Source of the DNA: a virus
Reading direction: 5' to 3' (one strand)
IMG/VR virus record: IMGVR_UViG_3300049207_000052
Coordinates: 1 to 47,234 of that record
DNA: 47,234 nucleotides
The number at the start of each line of letters is the position of its first letter. Position 1 is the stretch's first letter. Of the stretch, positions 36,967 through 45,627 are shown in pieces. The translations under genes and the position numbers were made by a program. The notes beneath the pieces are model-generated. The model was given only the letters and a program-made list of their open reading frames with translations. It was not told the origin of the DNA and did not search any database.

Positions 36967-37716
36967 ATGCCGCTGATCAGTGAAATCCAGGTCCTCGAGC
37001 CTGGCAGCGAAGCGCTGCTCTTTGAATTGGACGGCTCCGACTATGGTGCCGATATCCTGCGCTTCCATGGGCACGCGATTCCGCATACACCTGCCGAGTT
37101 GATCGCCGCCGGCGCCGCGGCCGATGAGCTGCCGGCCAAGCCGATCTACTGGCAGGGCAACGAGTACAGCGCCTGGCCGATGCAGATCGACGGCATCGAA
37201 TCCAACGGCGACGGTACGGCGGTTCGCCCCACGCTATCGGTGGGCAACGTCAATGGCCGGATCACAGCTCTGTGCCTGGCCTTCGACGACCTGCTTGAGT
37301 TCAAGTTGACCATGCGGCACACGCTGGGCACATACCTGGACGCCGCGAACTTCCCCGGCGGCAACCCAACGGCAGACCCAACCCAGGAGACGATCGAGGT
37401 CTGGTACATCGACCAGAAGACGAACGAGGATGGAGAGACGGTCACCTGGGAGCTTGCCAGCCCGGGCGACGTCGGCGGCGAGTCCATCGGTCGCCAGGCC
37501 ACAACGCTCTGCCACTGGTGCCTCACCGGCGGCTACCGTGGGCCGAACTGCGGCTACACCGGCCCCTACGTGACAAAGGACGGGGTGGCCACGGACAACC
37601 CCGAGCTGGACGAATGCGATGCCACGTTGGGCCGGGGCTGCATTCCGCGCTTTGGCGAAGGTAACCCGCTGCCCTTTGGTGGCTTCCCCGCTGTCTCCCT
37701 GATCGCCCGGAGCTGA
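36967..37716 (+). CDS. Minor tail protein L, 249 aa
   Basis: It resembles lambda gpL: an N-terminal beta domain (LISEIQVLEPGSEALLFELDG) and a C-terminal part with conserved cysteines (TTLCHWCLTGGYRGPNCGYTG; CDATLGRGC) that in the family can bind an iron-sulfur cluster. It forms the hub at the tail tip together with M, I and J. Cys positions look complete. The next gene begins two bases after the stop. Confidence 0.92.
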   Translation: MPLISEIQVLEPGSEALLFELDGSDYGADILRFHGHAIPHTPAELIAAGAAADELPAKPIYWQGNEYSAWPMQIDGIESNGDGTAVRPTLSVGNVNGRITALCLAFDDLLEFKLTMRHTLGTYLDAANFPGGNPTADPTQETIEVWYIDQKTNEDGETVTWELASPGDVGGESIGRQATTLCHWCLTGGYRGPNCGYTGPYVTKDGVATDNPELDECDATLGRGCIPRFGEGNPLPFGGFPAVSLIARS

Positions 37717-37718
37717 CC

Positions 37719-38483
37719 ATGCGCAAACACATCTTGAGCGCGATCCAGGAGCACGCGGCGACCGAGTACCCGAAAGAGTGCTGCGGGCTTCTGCTGGCCA
37801 TGGGCCGAAAGCAGCAGTACTTCCCCTGCAAGAACACCTCGACCGAACCCAGCGAGGAGTTTTGCATCGCTCCAGAGGATTACGCTGCGGCGGAGGACTT
37901 GGGCGAGGTGATCGGGATCGTTCACTCTCACCCGGACGCCACCAGCCGGCCGTCACCGCGAGACCTGGCGATGTGCGAAGCCACGGCCATGCCCTGGCAC
38001 ATCCTGAGCTGGCCGGAAGGCGACCTGCGGACGGTGGTGCCCACTGGCGAGACGCCGCTGCTGAAGCGCCCATTCGTCCATGGTATCTGGGACTGCTGGG
38101 AGGTTTGCGCCGATTGGTACAAGCGTGAGTGGGGCCTGGAGTTCGAGGCCTTCAAGCGCGCCGACGGCTGGTGGGAAAGCAAGGACAACACCAGTCTGTA
38201 TGAGGCGAACTACGAGGCGGCAGGCTTCTACCGGGTCGATCAGCCGCAGCGCGGCGACATGATCGTCATGGAGGTAGGTCGGACGGTTCACCCGAACCAT
38301 GCCGGAATTTTCCTCGGTGCCGATCCGACTCTGCCTGGCGAGGATGCCGATACCTTCGGCCCCGGGCCGTTTCTGCTGCACCACCTGTATGGGCGCCCGA
38401 GCGAAATCATCGTCTTCGGTGGACCCTGGCTCGACCGAACACGCCTGATCCTCAGGCACAAAGATGCACGACCAACCACATGA
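37719..38483 (+). CDS. Tail tip peptidase K (JAB/MPN plus NlpC/P60 domains), 254 aa
   Basis: The N-terminal JAMM metallopeptidase domain shows Glu20 and HSHP (69-72) with RPSPRDLA carrying Ser79 and Asp82. The C-terminal NlpC/P60 domain has Cys126 in GIWDCWEV and His in VHPNHAGIF. The protein processes tail components or cuts peptidoglycan during assembly or entry, as lambda gpK. Both catalytic sets appear intact. Order L, K then I is as in lambda, but several cargo genes separate K from I. Confidence 0.92.
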   Translation: MRKHILSAIQEHAATEYPKECCGLLLAMGRKQQYFPCKNTSTEPSEEFCIAPEDYAAAEDLGEVIGIVHSHPDATSRPSPRDLAMCEATAMPWHILSWPEGDLRTVVPTGETPLLKRPFVHGIWDCWEVCADWYKREWGLEFEAFKRADGWWESKDNTSLYEANYEAAGFYRVDQPQRGDMIVMEVGRTVHPNHAGIFLGADPTLPGEDADTFGPGPFLLHHLYGRPSEIIVFGGPWLDRTRLILRHKDARPTT

Positions 38484-38508
38484 CGCGGCGGGGCCGCAGG
38501 AGACCGAA

Positions 38509-38670
38509 ATGGATCAAATGAAGATCGATTTGCTCAAATGCCTGGACTCGATGGCGCTCTCACTGGCAGAACACGATCATGAGTGGAGCCATGAACAGCG
38601 CCAGGCATATGAATCAAGCGTTGCTCAACTTACTTCTGACGATTGTAAGGCGACTGGTTCGTTGGCTTAA
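38509..38670 (+). CDS. Small hypothetical protein, 53 aa
   Basis: A short acidic helical protein (KIDLLKCLDSMALSLAEHDHEWSHEQRQAYESSVAQL). AGGAG lies 7 bases before the ATG at 38509; an ATG at 38464 inside the K gene has no comparable signal. Its end overlaps the convergent Myb/SANT-like gene by 41 bases. Function unknown. Confidence 0.6.
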   Translation: MDQMKIDLLKCLDSMALSLAEHDHEWSHEQRQAYESSVAQLTSDDCKATGSLA

Positions 38671-38833
38671 GGCTCACATTCTCATCCGCGGCTTTCGAGT
38701 AGATGGAGTCTTCAGATCGGCCAAGTTTCAGCCCTATCACGCGGGTTGGAGTGTTTTCCTTGGCCAGTTTCTTTAGCTCGGCAACTTCTGCCGCTGTCCA
38801 GGCTTTTCCTGCATTTTCGGGTTGTTTTGCCAT
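38630..38833 (-). CDS. Small SANT/Myb-like helix-turn-helix protein, 67 aa
   Basis: The segment AWTAAEVAELKKLAKENTPTRVIGLKLGRSEDSIYSKA is a three-helix, Trp-started motif like small SANT/Myb-type or helix-turn-helix DNA-binding proteins that are frequent in Pseudomonas. GGAGG lies 7 bases before the ATG at 38833. It is part of a leftward cargo cluster between K and I. It may be a regulator, or may bind DNA nonspecifically. Confidence 0.75.
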   Translation of the reverse strand: MAKQPENAGKAWTAAEVAELKKLAKENTPTRVIGLKLGRSEDSIYSKAADENVSLKPTNQSPYNRQK

Positions 38834-38873
38834 TTTTGACCTCCAGGTCATAAACGCGCCGAAATTGGCGCAA

Positions 38874-38908
38874 TCCCAGTCCTTTGGCTTGCAGGCGAAG
38901 GACTGGGA
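38874..38908. terminator. Inverted repeat between leftward cargo genes
   Basis: TCCCAGTCCTT (38874-38884) and AAGGACTGGGA (38898-38908) form a perfect 11-bp stem 7 bases after the stop of the 85-residue leftward gene. No clear T run follows on the minus strand, but position favours termination. Confidence 0.55.
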
Positions 38909-38914
38909 AATCCG

Positions 38915-39172
38915 TTAGCCTTTTGTTTGGGTCTCGACGATCAAGCGCCAGCCAATTGTCTTAGACGAACCAGGGTGTTGGTGTTTGTTCTGTGGCGGAA
39001 ATTCAGTGTCTTTGTTGGACGTGATTTCATCGCCGCAACCCTCGCACCGATAGATTCCAGATACTGGAACGATGCCGCCAATGGGATGTACGGTATCCCA
39101 CACCGCCCCGCCAAGAATGGTGGTCGATGTCTTCTTAAGGTATTGCTCGGTTGCTTGTATGTAGCGCGCCAT
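38915..39172 (-). CDS. Small zinc-finger-like cargo protein (Pseudomonas 'protein L'-type), 85 aa
   Basis: The protein contains GGAVWDTVHPIGGIVPVSGIYRCEGCGDEITSNKDTEFPPQNKHQH, with a CxxC pair and HxH that could bind zinc. I recall close relatives annotated in many Pseudomonas genomes as protein L, with no established function. AGGGATGAG precedes the ATG. It lies in the leftward cargo cluster, upstream of the Myb-like gene. Confidence 0.7.
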   Translation of the reverse strand: MARYIQATEQYLKKTSTTILGGAVWDTVHPIGGIVPVSGIYRCEGCGDEITSNKDTEFPPQNKHQHPGSSKTIGWRLIVETQTKG

Positions 39173-39328
39173 TGCTCATCCCTGCTCGTAGATTCGTTGG
39201 AGGCACAACGCTACTATGATGGGATCCAATCCAGTTACTGGGCTTTCGTCCATGCTGGATGTCCAGCCAGCTTGGCGAAAAGACGAATAGGTCTATGATG
39301 GCTTTTCGCTTTCTCAAGGAATTGAGCC

Positions 39329-39610
39329 ATGGCCTTTCGCATTCGGAAAAGCTTCAAAATCGCCCCCGGCATACGCCTCAATGTCAGCAAGAGTGGGCTG
39401 AGTACGTCGGTTGGCGGAAAGGGTACGACGGTAAATTTGAGTAAGCGGGGCACGAAGGTCACAAGTAGCATTCCTGGGACGGGGATTTCCTCCTCAAAGT
39501 TATTTCGTGGATCGAAGATCGGAGCCGTCAAAGCCGCGCCAACACCCATGTGGGCGCACATAGTCACATGGCTGATAATCGCCGCTGTGCTTTGGGCAAT
39601 CTTCAGTTGA
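39329..39610 (+). CDS. DUF4236 protein with C-terminal membrane segment, 93 aa
   Basis: The sequence AFRIRKSFKIAPGIRLNVSKSGLSTSVGGKGTTVNLSKRGTKVTSSIPGTGIS is the standard DUF4236 domain. A C-terminal hydrophobic segment (about 75-92, HIVTWLIIAAVLWAIF) anchors it in the membrane. AAGGA lies before the ATG. It is a rightward cargo gene followed by its own hairpin. The function of DUF4236 is not known to me. Confidence 0.85.
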   Translation: MAFRIRKSFKIAPGIRLNVSKSGLSTSVGGKGTTVNLSKRGTKVTSSIPGTGISSSKLFRGSKIGAVKAAPTPMWAHIVTWLIIAAVLWAIFS

Positions 39611-39612
39611 AA

Positions 39613-39641
39613 CAAAGCCCAGGCCGTCCGCTGGGGCTTTG
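39613..39641 (+). terminator. Hairpin after the DUF4236 gene
   Basis: CAAAGCCCAG (39613-39622) pairs with CTGGGGCTTTG (39631-39641), with one extra base on the 3' side. It lies directly after the stop codon at 39610. The following bases are not a pure T run, so strength is uncertain. Confidence 0.55.
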
Positions 39642-39677
39642 CCCTTCTGGCTGGCGGTGAGCGGGCAGTCAGGATCA

Positions 39678-40271
39678 CTAATTTGCTTGGAAGTCTTTCA
39701 GGCCACAGCTATTGTCGATTTGGCATTTGTTGACCGGTACCAACGGGCCGCTTGGCTTGACAGCATCGAGCCTATGCATCGTTAGGACGCCGGCGTGGTA
39801 ACTACCAGGTACACCTGGAAAGCCTTTTTTCTCTCCATCCTTGAAGCGCCCATCATAGAGTTTCACGATGTCACCACTCTGCGGGGCGAGGCCTATAGAG
39901 ACACGTCCTGACGGTCTGCAATGAATCATCATCACTGCGTTCGTGCGATGCCCGTTGGGAGATTCATCAAAAACACGAACAATATCGTGGCCGCCCGGCT
40001 CGCGGCAGCTCTTTGCTGGGATGGAGGCTGATACCCCTTCCGCCCAAGGTTGATCAGGGGATGTGGCTGGCATATAGAACATAAGGTTGATACCAATCAG
40101 GGCGTCGGACGGAAGCGGAGCGAGCCAGTCTTCGACAGTATTCCTAACGCTCACGAGCGCCGGTTCGAAGTTCTTCTTGATCAGGTCGGTCGTTGCTTCT
40201 ACGGCGCCTCCGCCAATTGCAGCGATTATTGCAATCAGTCCTTTTGAAAGATGTGTTTTCAAGACAGTCAT
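39678..40271 (-). CDS. Leftward cargo protein with N-terminal hydrophobic segment, 197 aa
   Basis: The N-terminus (KTHLSKGLIAIIAAIGGGAVEA) looks like a signal anchor. The rest is a soluble, probably exported domain with cysteines (SCREPGGHD; HCRPSGRV; KCQIDNSCGL) that could form disulfides. AAGGA lies 11 bases before the ATG. It is divergent from the lipoprotein gene at 40373. No family is recognised. Envelope location fits a lysogenic conversion or exclusion role, which is only inferred. Confidence 0.65.
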   Translation of the reverse strand: MTVLKTHLSKGLIAIIAAIGGGAVEATTDLIKKNFEPALVSVRNTVEDWLAPLPSDALIGINLMFYMPATSPDQPWAEGVSASIPAKSCREPGGHDIVRVFDESPNGHRTNAVMMIHCRPSGRVSIGLAPQSGDIVKLYDGRFKDGEKKGFPGVPGSYHAGVLTMHRLDAVKPSGPLVPVNKCQIDNSCGLKDFQAN

Positions 40272-40372
40272 CGTGCGCGGTCCTTGGAGTGGGGAGGGAG
40301 TGGCCTTTTAGTCAATGGACTAGTAAGTCGTCAGCAATGATATCTTGGGCCATCTTCCACAGGAGTGACCAC

Positions 40373-40954
40373 ATGAGATTGTTCGTAGGCGCGGTTTTGG
40401 CACTGTCCCTTGTTGGGTGCCTGGATCAGGGCAAGCCGCAGGCGTTGGTAAAAGCTACAAAGGATGTGGAGAGCATAGAGGTGACTGCGAATTCACCGGA
40501 TGCTGCAATCAAATCCTGGTGGTCGGTCAAGGATGCCGGCATCCGACTGGATCGAGAGCTTTGCGCTGAGTACACGAAGTCGACTGCGCCAGTGAATGAC
40601 AAGCTGCGCGGCCTTGCGTCGGAATCTTTCCCCTTTGGTGAAAAGTGCTCGGCTACTCATGCCTACGAAAGAAAGATTGCCAAAGTTGAAGTCGAGTCCG
40701 AAACCCGAGCCATCGTCAACGCAGTTATCAAGAACGTTGAACCGCCGGAGCCTGGCGCCGAGTACGATGATGCTGCCCGGAAAGCTAAGGAATCAGGCGA
40801 AAGATTCCGATATACGCTTGAGCGGCAAAAAGCGACAGATGGCTGGCGGATCTCGTCGATAGAACATTTCCCGTCCTACGCTCGCGACTGGGAAGAAGCT
40901 TATTCGAAACGAAAGCCTTCCAATAATCGGTATATTTATGAGCAGTTTCAGTGA
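40373..40954 (+). CDS. Phage-encoded lipoprotein, 193 aa
   Basis: A signal peptide ends in the lipobox LVGC with Cys16 (MRLFVGAVLALSLVGCLDQ), so it should be membrane anchored. The mature domain contains SPDAAIKSWWSVKDAGI and an end (GERFRYTLERQKATDGWRISSIEHF) typical of NTF2-like or DUF4878-like small lipoproteins. GGAG lies about 9 bases before the ATG. With the next lipoprotein it forms a two-gene cargo unit before a terminator. Host-surface change or exclusion is plausible but unproven. Confidence 0.75.
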   Translation: MRLFVGAVLALSLVGCLDQGKPQALVKATKDVESIEVTANSPDAAIKSWWSVKDAGIRLDRELCAEYTKSTAPVNDKLRGLASESFPFGEKCSATHAYERKIAKVEVESETRAIVNAVIKNVEPPEPGAEYDDAARKAKESGERFRYTLERQKATDGWRISSIEHFPSYARDWEEAYSKRKPSNNRYIYEQFQ

Positions 40955-40962
40955 GGACGGCG

Positions 40963-41364
40963 ATGATAAAAGCTTCTATTTTGGTCATGAGCCTGTCGTT
41001 GGTGGCAGGGTGCGCAACCTCTCCAATTCCATCCAGCGAAGCTGATCCGGTTCCACCGTCCAGGTTGTTTGCCTTTCAAAATCTATCTCAGGGTGATTCA
41101 GCGCTTATCGTCACTCGCGACAAAGGTTTTGTTGGTGGAGGGTGCAACACAACTGTGAACATCGACGGCCGCCTGGCGGCAGAAATCGGATCAGGCGAGA
41201 CCGCGAAGTTCCGTGTCGCTCCAGGTGAGCACATTGTCTCAGCGTCATCCTGTGGTAGCGGCTTGAAGGAACGGGGAACCAACATCAAGGCCGGCAGCAC
41301 CAAGAAATTCAGGATATCCATAGACTCATCGATGAGCATGGATTTATCACCCACCCTGCAATGA
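40963..41364 (+). CDS. Second phage-encoded lipoprotein, 133 aa
   Basis: The lipobox LVAGC with Cys17 (MIKASILVMSLSLVAGCATS) predicts a lipoprotein. The mature part (LFAFQNLSQGDSALIVTRDKGFVGGGCNTTVNIDGRLAAEIGSGETAKFRVAPGEHIVSASSCG) resembles small beta-sandwich DUF2846-like lipoproteins and has a cysteine pair. It begins 8 bases after the previous stop, with GAGGA before the ATG. A terminator follows at 41373. Confidence 0.75.
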   Translation: MIKASILVMSLSLVAGCATSPIPSSEADPVPPSRLFAFQNLSQGDSALIVTRDKGFVGGGCNTTVNIDGRLAAEIGSGETAKFRVAPGEHIVSASSCGSGLKERGTNIKAGSTKKFRISIDSSMSMDLSPTLQ

Positions 41365-41372
41365 AAAATTAG

Positions 41373-41393
41373 CCGCCTCCGGGCGGTTTTTTT
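41373..41393 (+). terminator. Intrinsic terminator after the lipoprotein pair
   Basis: CCGCC (41373-41377) pairs with GGCGG (41382-41386) around TCCG, followed by seven T. It lies between cargo and the gpI-like gene. A similar one follows gpI at 42020, so the I gene is bracketed by terminators. Confidence 0.85.
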
Positions 41394-41409
41394 ACGACCG
41401 GAGAAAGCT

Positions 41410-42000
41410 GTGGCACCAACCCTCAGCAACAACCCAGCCATGACCACCATTCTTCTTTCTGGCCCGCTCATCAAGCTGTTCGGCCGGGTCCACTATCGTG
41501 AGCTCGGCAGCAGATCCGTGGGCGAGGCCTTCAAGGCGCTCAAGTGCACCTTGGAAGGATTCGAGTTGGCGATCAGAGATCTTGAGCGCAAAGGGATGCG
41601 TTTTGCGATCTTCAGGAACCGGAAAAATGTTGCCGAGAAGGATTTTGGCCTCGGCGGCGCGCAAGAGATTCGCATCGTCCCGGTCGTGTCCGGGAGCAAG
41701 CGGGCTGGTCTGCTCCAGACGATTATAGGTGCCGTGCTGATCGTCGCCGGCTCCTACTTCGGGCAGACCTGGGCCGTACAACTTGGCGTCGGCCTCGTCG
41801 CCGGCGGTGTCATCCAGATGCTCAGCCCCCAAGCCTCCGGGCTCAAGCAGAGTGCAGGACCGGAGAACGCCCCGTCCTATGCCTTCGGCAGCGCCAAGAA
41901 CACCACGGCCAGCGGCTACCCCGTGCCGATCCCCATCGGCGACCGCCGGTGGGGCGGCATGATCATTTCCGCATCGATCTACGCCGAAGACAAAACGTAA
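41410..42000 (+). CDS. Tail tip assembly protein I, 196 aa
   Basis: It resembles lambda gpI: FGRVHYRELGSRSVGEAFKALKCTLEGFELAIRDLERKGMRFAIF, then a hydrophobic glycine-rich segment (LLQTIIGAVLIVAGSYFGQTWAVQLGVGLVAGGVIQML) and a polar end. It helps assemble the tail tip with J, L and K. The start is GTG at 41410 with GGAG 6 bases before it; an ATG 10 codons later is less well placed. Confidence 0.9.
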   Translation: MAPTLSNNPAMTTILLSGPLIKLFGRVHYRELGSRSVGEAFKALKCTLEGFELAIRDLERKGMRFAIFRNRKNVAEKDFGLGGAQEIRIVPVVSGSKRAGLLQTIIGAVLIVAGSYFGQTWAVQLGVGLVAGGVIQMLSPQASGLKQSAGPENAPSYAFGSAKNTTASGYPVPIPIGDRRWGGMIISASIYAEDKT

Positions 42001-42019
42001 CCCGACCGCAGCAAGCAGG

Positions 42020-42042
42020 CCGCCCATGAGGCGGTTTTTTTT
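42020..42042 (+). terminator. Intrinsic terminator between I and J genes
   Basis: CCGCC (42020-42024) pairs with GGCGG (42030-42034) around CATGA, followed by eight T. A strong terminator directly before the essential J gene implies antitermination during late expression. Confidence 0.85.
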
Positions 42043-42057
42043 CGCCTGGAGGAAAGC

Positions 42058-45000
42058 ATGGGCGCAGCACGCAAGATCGATATTCACGGCGCGAAAGGCG
42101 GAGACAAAAAGCCTAAGTCCCCGACCGAGGCCAGCGACAATCTGCGCTCCACGAACATTGCCAAGCTGCTGATCGCCGTGGGCGAGGGCGAGTTTGAGGA
42201 GTCTCCCACTGCGGCGACCATCTTCCTCGACAACACGCCAATCAACGATGCCAGCGGCAACGTCAACTTCCCCAACGTGAAGTGGGAGTGGCGCTCCGGG
42301 TCTGTCGATCAAACCTACATCCCCGGCATTCCATCTGTCGAGAACGAGACATCGCTGAACATCGAGCTGCGCAGCGATTCGGCTTGGGTCCGATCTGTCA
42401 CGAACACTCAGCTGTCGGCCGTGCGCCTGCGCTTTGCCTGGCCCGCGCTCCAGCGCCAGGACGACCAGGGCAACATTGGCGGCTATCGCATCGAGTACGC
42501 AATCGATGTGGCTACCGATGGCGGGGCCTATCAGCAGGTCCTGATCGATGCCGTAGACGGCAAGACCACCACCCGCTACGAGCGCTCCAGGCGTGTCGAC
42601 CTGCCAGAGGCAACAACCGGCTGGCAGATCCGCGTCCGCCGCATCACGCCGAACCAGAACAGCAACAAGATCGTCGACACCATGCTGATTGCCGGTTTCA
42701 CCGAGGTAATCGACGCGAAGCTGCGTTACCCGAACACCGCGCTGCTGTACATCGAATTCGACGCCGAGCAGTTCACCAACATCCCGTCTGTCACTGTGAA
42801 ATGCAAGGCCCGAAAGTGGCAGGTGCCGAGCAACTACGACCCCATCGCCCGGACCTACACCGGCACCTGGGATGGCAGCCTGAAGCTGGCCTGGACCAAT
42901 AACCCGGCCTGGATCACGTACGGCATTTGCACCGAGGAGCGTTTCGGCCTGGGTAAGCGCATCAAGCCGTTCATGGTCGACAAGTGGGAGCTGTACCGGA
43001 TCGCCCAGTACTGCGACCAGCTTGTGCCCGATGGCCTGGGCGGCACCGAGCCGCGCTTCCTCTGCGACATGAACCTGCAAGGCAAGGCTGATGCCTGGAC
43101 GCTGCTGCGGGACATCTCCGGCATCTACCGAGGGATGACCTACTGGGCTCAGGGCCAGTTGATCATGCAGGCCGACATGCCGCGTGCGCAGGACTTCGAC
43201 TACGTCTTCACCCGGGCCAACGTTATTGATGGAAAATTCTCCTACGGCAGCGCCTCGGCGAAGACCCGGTACACCCGGGCCCTGGTCAGCTACGACAACC
43301 CGGCGAACAACTACGACACCGACGTCATTCCGTTTTCTGACCTGAGCCTTCAGCGCCGCTATGGGGACCGTCCAACCGAGCTGAGCGCCATTGGCTGCAC
43401 GCGCGCCTCTGAGGCCCAGCGCCGGGGTAAGTGGGCGATCCTGAGCAACAACCTGGACCGTACCGTCGCCTTCAAGACCGGCATGGAGGGTGTAATCCCG
43501 CTCCCGGGCCACATCATCCCGGTGGCCGACTCGCTGCTGGCCGGCCGGGAGATTGGCGGGCGTATCTCAGCCGTGGCCGGTCGCGTGGTAACTCTGGACC
43601 GTGACACCCAGGCGAAGGCCGGGGACCGATTGATCATCAACCTGCCCGGCGGGCGCGCAGAAGGGCGCACCGTACAGAGTGTCGCTGGCCGTGCCGTGAC
43701 CGTGACTGTCGCCTACAGCGAGTCTCCACGGGCGCAGCTTCAGTGGGCGCTGGATGCTGATGATCTGGCGATCCCGCTGTACCGGGTACTGCGGACCAAG
43801 CGCACCACCGAGGGCGATTTCGAAATCAGTGCCCTGCAGTACGAACCAAGCAAGTTCGCTTTCATCGACACCGGCGCACGTCTGGAAGACCGGCCAATCA
43901 GCGTGATCCCGATCACGGTCGTTCCGGCGCCTGCCAGCGTCACGCTGACGGCGAACTCGGTCGTTTCCCAGGGCATAGCCGTAGCCACGATGACTATCAC
44001 CTGGCCTCCCGTTGAAGGAGCTGTGGCGTACGACGTGGAGTGGCGCAAGGACAGCGGCAACTGGATCAAGGTGCAACGCACCGGCTCGACCAACGTGGAT
44101 GTAGTGGGCATCTATGCAGGCGCCTACGTGGCCCGCGTCCGCGCGGTGAGTGCATTCGACATCTCGTCGATCTGGCGTAACACCGTGCTGACCGAGCTCA
44201 AGGGCAAGGAAGGCCTGCCGCCGGCGGTGTCGTTCCTGACGGCGACCTCACTGCTGTTCGGCATCGGCCTCAAGTTGGGCTTCCCTGCTGGCGCCGAGGA
44301 CACCCAGCGGACAGAAATCTGGTACGGCCCAAGCAACGTTCTGGAAAACGCAACCAAGCTGGCCGACCTGGCTTACCCCCAGAGCGACTACAACCTGCAA
44401 AGCCTGCTGGCCGGGGCCACGTTCTTTTTCTGGGCGCGCCTGGTGGACCGCACCGGGAATATCGGGCCATGGCACCCAGTCGGCAACGGGGTGCTGGGCC
44501 AGGCCAGTTCGAACGCCGGACCGATCCTTGATTTGATCAAGGGGCAGATCGGCCGCACCGAACTGGGCCAGGATATCGTCGATGAAATTGACAAGATCCC
44601 TGGTCTCCAGGACCAGATCGACGCGCTTGACGACATCCTGCTCTATGACCCGGCCAAGACCTATATCAAAAACGACATCGTTCGTCAGGGACAGCGGCTG
44701 TACCAGGCCAAGGGGCCCGTGCCGATTAACAAGCCGCCGCCAAACACCACCTACTGGCTCGATGTGGGGCAGTCGGTCGAGACGGCCAATGGCCTGGCGC
44801 AGCAGGTGGCGACCAATACCGCTGACATCACCGAGATCGACGGCGTGGTCACGGCTCAGGCCACGGCCTTCGAAGCCTTGCGGGCAGCGTATCGGGACGA
44901 CAACGGGGAAGGGGAGCTGGCCGATGCAATTAAGGGGTGGACCAGCACCGCGGCTATAGCCTCGGAGAGCAGCGTTCGAGCCTCTGAAAACGAAGCCTCG

Positions 45001-45627
45001 GCCCGGCGCCTAACCACTTTGGATGCCCAGGTGGCCGGCAACGCGGCTAACGTCACCCTGCTGGAACAGGCGGTCGTCACCAATCAGCAGGCCACGGCGC
45101 AGCAGCTTTCCCAGATCAGTACCACCGTTGGCCAGCAACAAACCGCTATCCAGCAGAACACGTCGATCATCAACGACGTGAACGGGAAGGTGAACACGAG
45201 CTGGTCCGTGAAGATGCAGTACAACTCCGGAACAGGGCAATACATCACCGCAGGCGTTGCCTTGGGCATCGAGAACGGCCCGGCCGGCCTGCAAAGCCAG
45301 TTCCTCGTGAGTGCTGACCGGTTCGCGATTGTGAACACCATCGCTGGCGGCGCCGTGTCGGTTCCGTTTGCGGTCCAGGGCGGCCAGGTGTTCATGAACT
45401 CGGCCTTCATCCAAGACGGCAGCATCACGATGCTGAAGATCGGCCAGTACCTGCAATCGGATAACTACGTTGCCGGCTCGCAGGGCTGGCGCTTGGATAA
45501 AGCCGGAAACCTGGAGTTCAACGGTCCAGCACCTGGCGGTGGGCGCCTGACCATGACCAATCGCGCGATCAAGGTCTACGACGAAAACGGCGTGAAGCGC
45601 GTGCAACTTGGAGATCTTTCGGCATGA
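42058..45627 (+). CDS. Host specificity / tail tip protein J, 1189 aa
   Basis: The N-terminal 600 residues are typical of lambda gpJ (SPTEASDNLRSTNIAKLLIAVGEGE; TYGICTEERFGLG). A fibronectin-like region follows (about 625-715: PAPASVTLTANSV...YDVEWRKDSGNW), then helical repeats and a C-terminal DUF1983-like domain ending in IKVYDENGVKRVQLG. J forms the central fibre and contacts the receptor. Length is near lambda gpJ (1132). GGAGGAAA lies before the ATG and the end overlaps the next gene as ATGA. Confidence 0.95.
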   Translation: MGAARKIDIHGAKGGDKKPKSPTEASDNLRSTNIAKLLIAVGEGEFEESPTAATIFLDNTPINDASGNVNFPNVKWEWRSGSVDQTYIPGIPSVENETSLNIELRSDSAWVRSVTNTQLSAVRLRFAWPALQRQDDQGNIGGYRIEYAIDVATDGGAYQQVLIDAVDGKTTTRYERSRRVDLPEATTGWQIRVRRITPNQNSNKIVDTMLIAGFTEVIDAKLRYPNTALLYIEFDAEQFTNIPSVTVKCKARKWQVPSNYDPIARTYTGTWDGSLKLAWTNNPAWITYGICTEERFGLGKRIKPFMVDKWELYRIAQYCDQLVPDGLGGTEPRFLCDMNLQGKADAWTLLRDISGIYRGMTYWAQGQLIMQADMPRAQDFDYVFTRANVIDGKFSYGSASAKTRYTRALVSYDNPANNYDTDVIPFSDLSLQRRYGDRPTELSAIGCTRASEAQRRGKWAILSNNLDRTVAFKTGMEGVIPLPGHIIPVADSLLAGREIGGRISAVAGRVVTLDRDTQAKAGDRLIINLPGGRAEGRTVQSVAGRAVTVTVAYSESPRAQLQWALDADDLAIPLYRVLRTKRTTEGDFEISALQYEPSKFAFIDTGARLEDRPISVIPITVVPAPASVTLTANSVVSQGIAVATMTITWPPVEGAVAYDVEWRKDSGNWIKVQRTGSTNVDVVGIYAGAYVARVRAVSAFDISSIWRNTVLTELKGKEGLPPAVSFLTATSLLFGIGLKLGFPAGAEDTQRTEIWYGPSNVLENATKLADLAYPQSDYNLQSLLAGATFFFWARLVDRTGNIGPWHPVGNGVLGQASSNAGPILDLIKGQIGRTELGQDIVDEIDKIPGLQDQIDALDDILLYDPAKTYIKNDIVRQGQRLYQAKGPVPINKPPPNTTYWLDVGQSVETANGLAQQVATNTADITEIDGVVTAQATAFEALRAAYRDDNGEGELADAIKGWTSTAAIASESSVRASENEASARRLTTLDAQVAGNAANVTLLEQAVVTNQQATAQQLSQISTTVGQQQTAIQQNTSIINDVNGKVNTSWSVKMQYNSGTGQYITAGVALGIENGPAGLQSQFLVSADRFAIVNTIAGGAVSVPFAVQGGQVFMNSAFIQDGSITMLKIGQYLQSDNYVAGSQGWRLDKAGNLEFNGPAPGGGRLTMTNRAIKVYDENGVKRVQLGDLSA

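Noticed and set aside
41392-43512. 706-codon open frame on the minus strand
   Set aside because: It lies opposite the gpI and gpJ genes, which have clear family matches. High GC third positions leave the antisense frame open; the translation is low-complexity (Gly, Ala, Arg, Val) with no motif.
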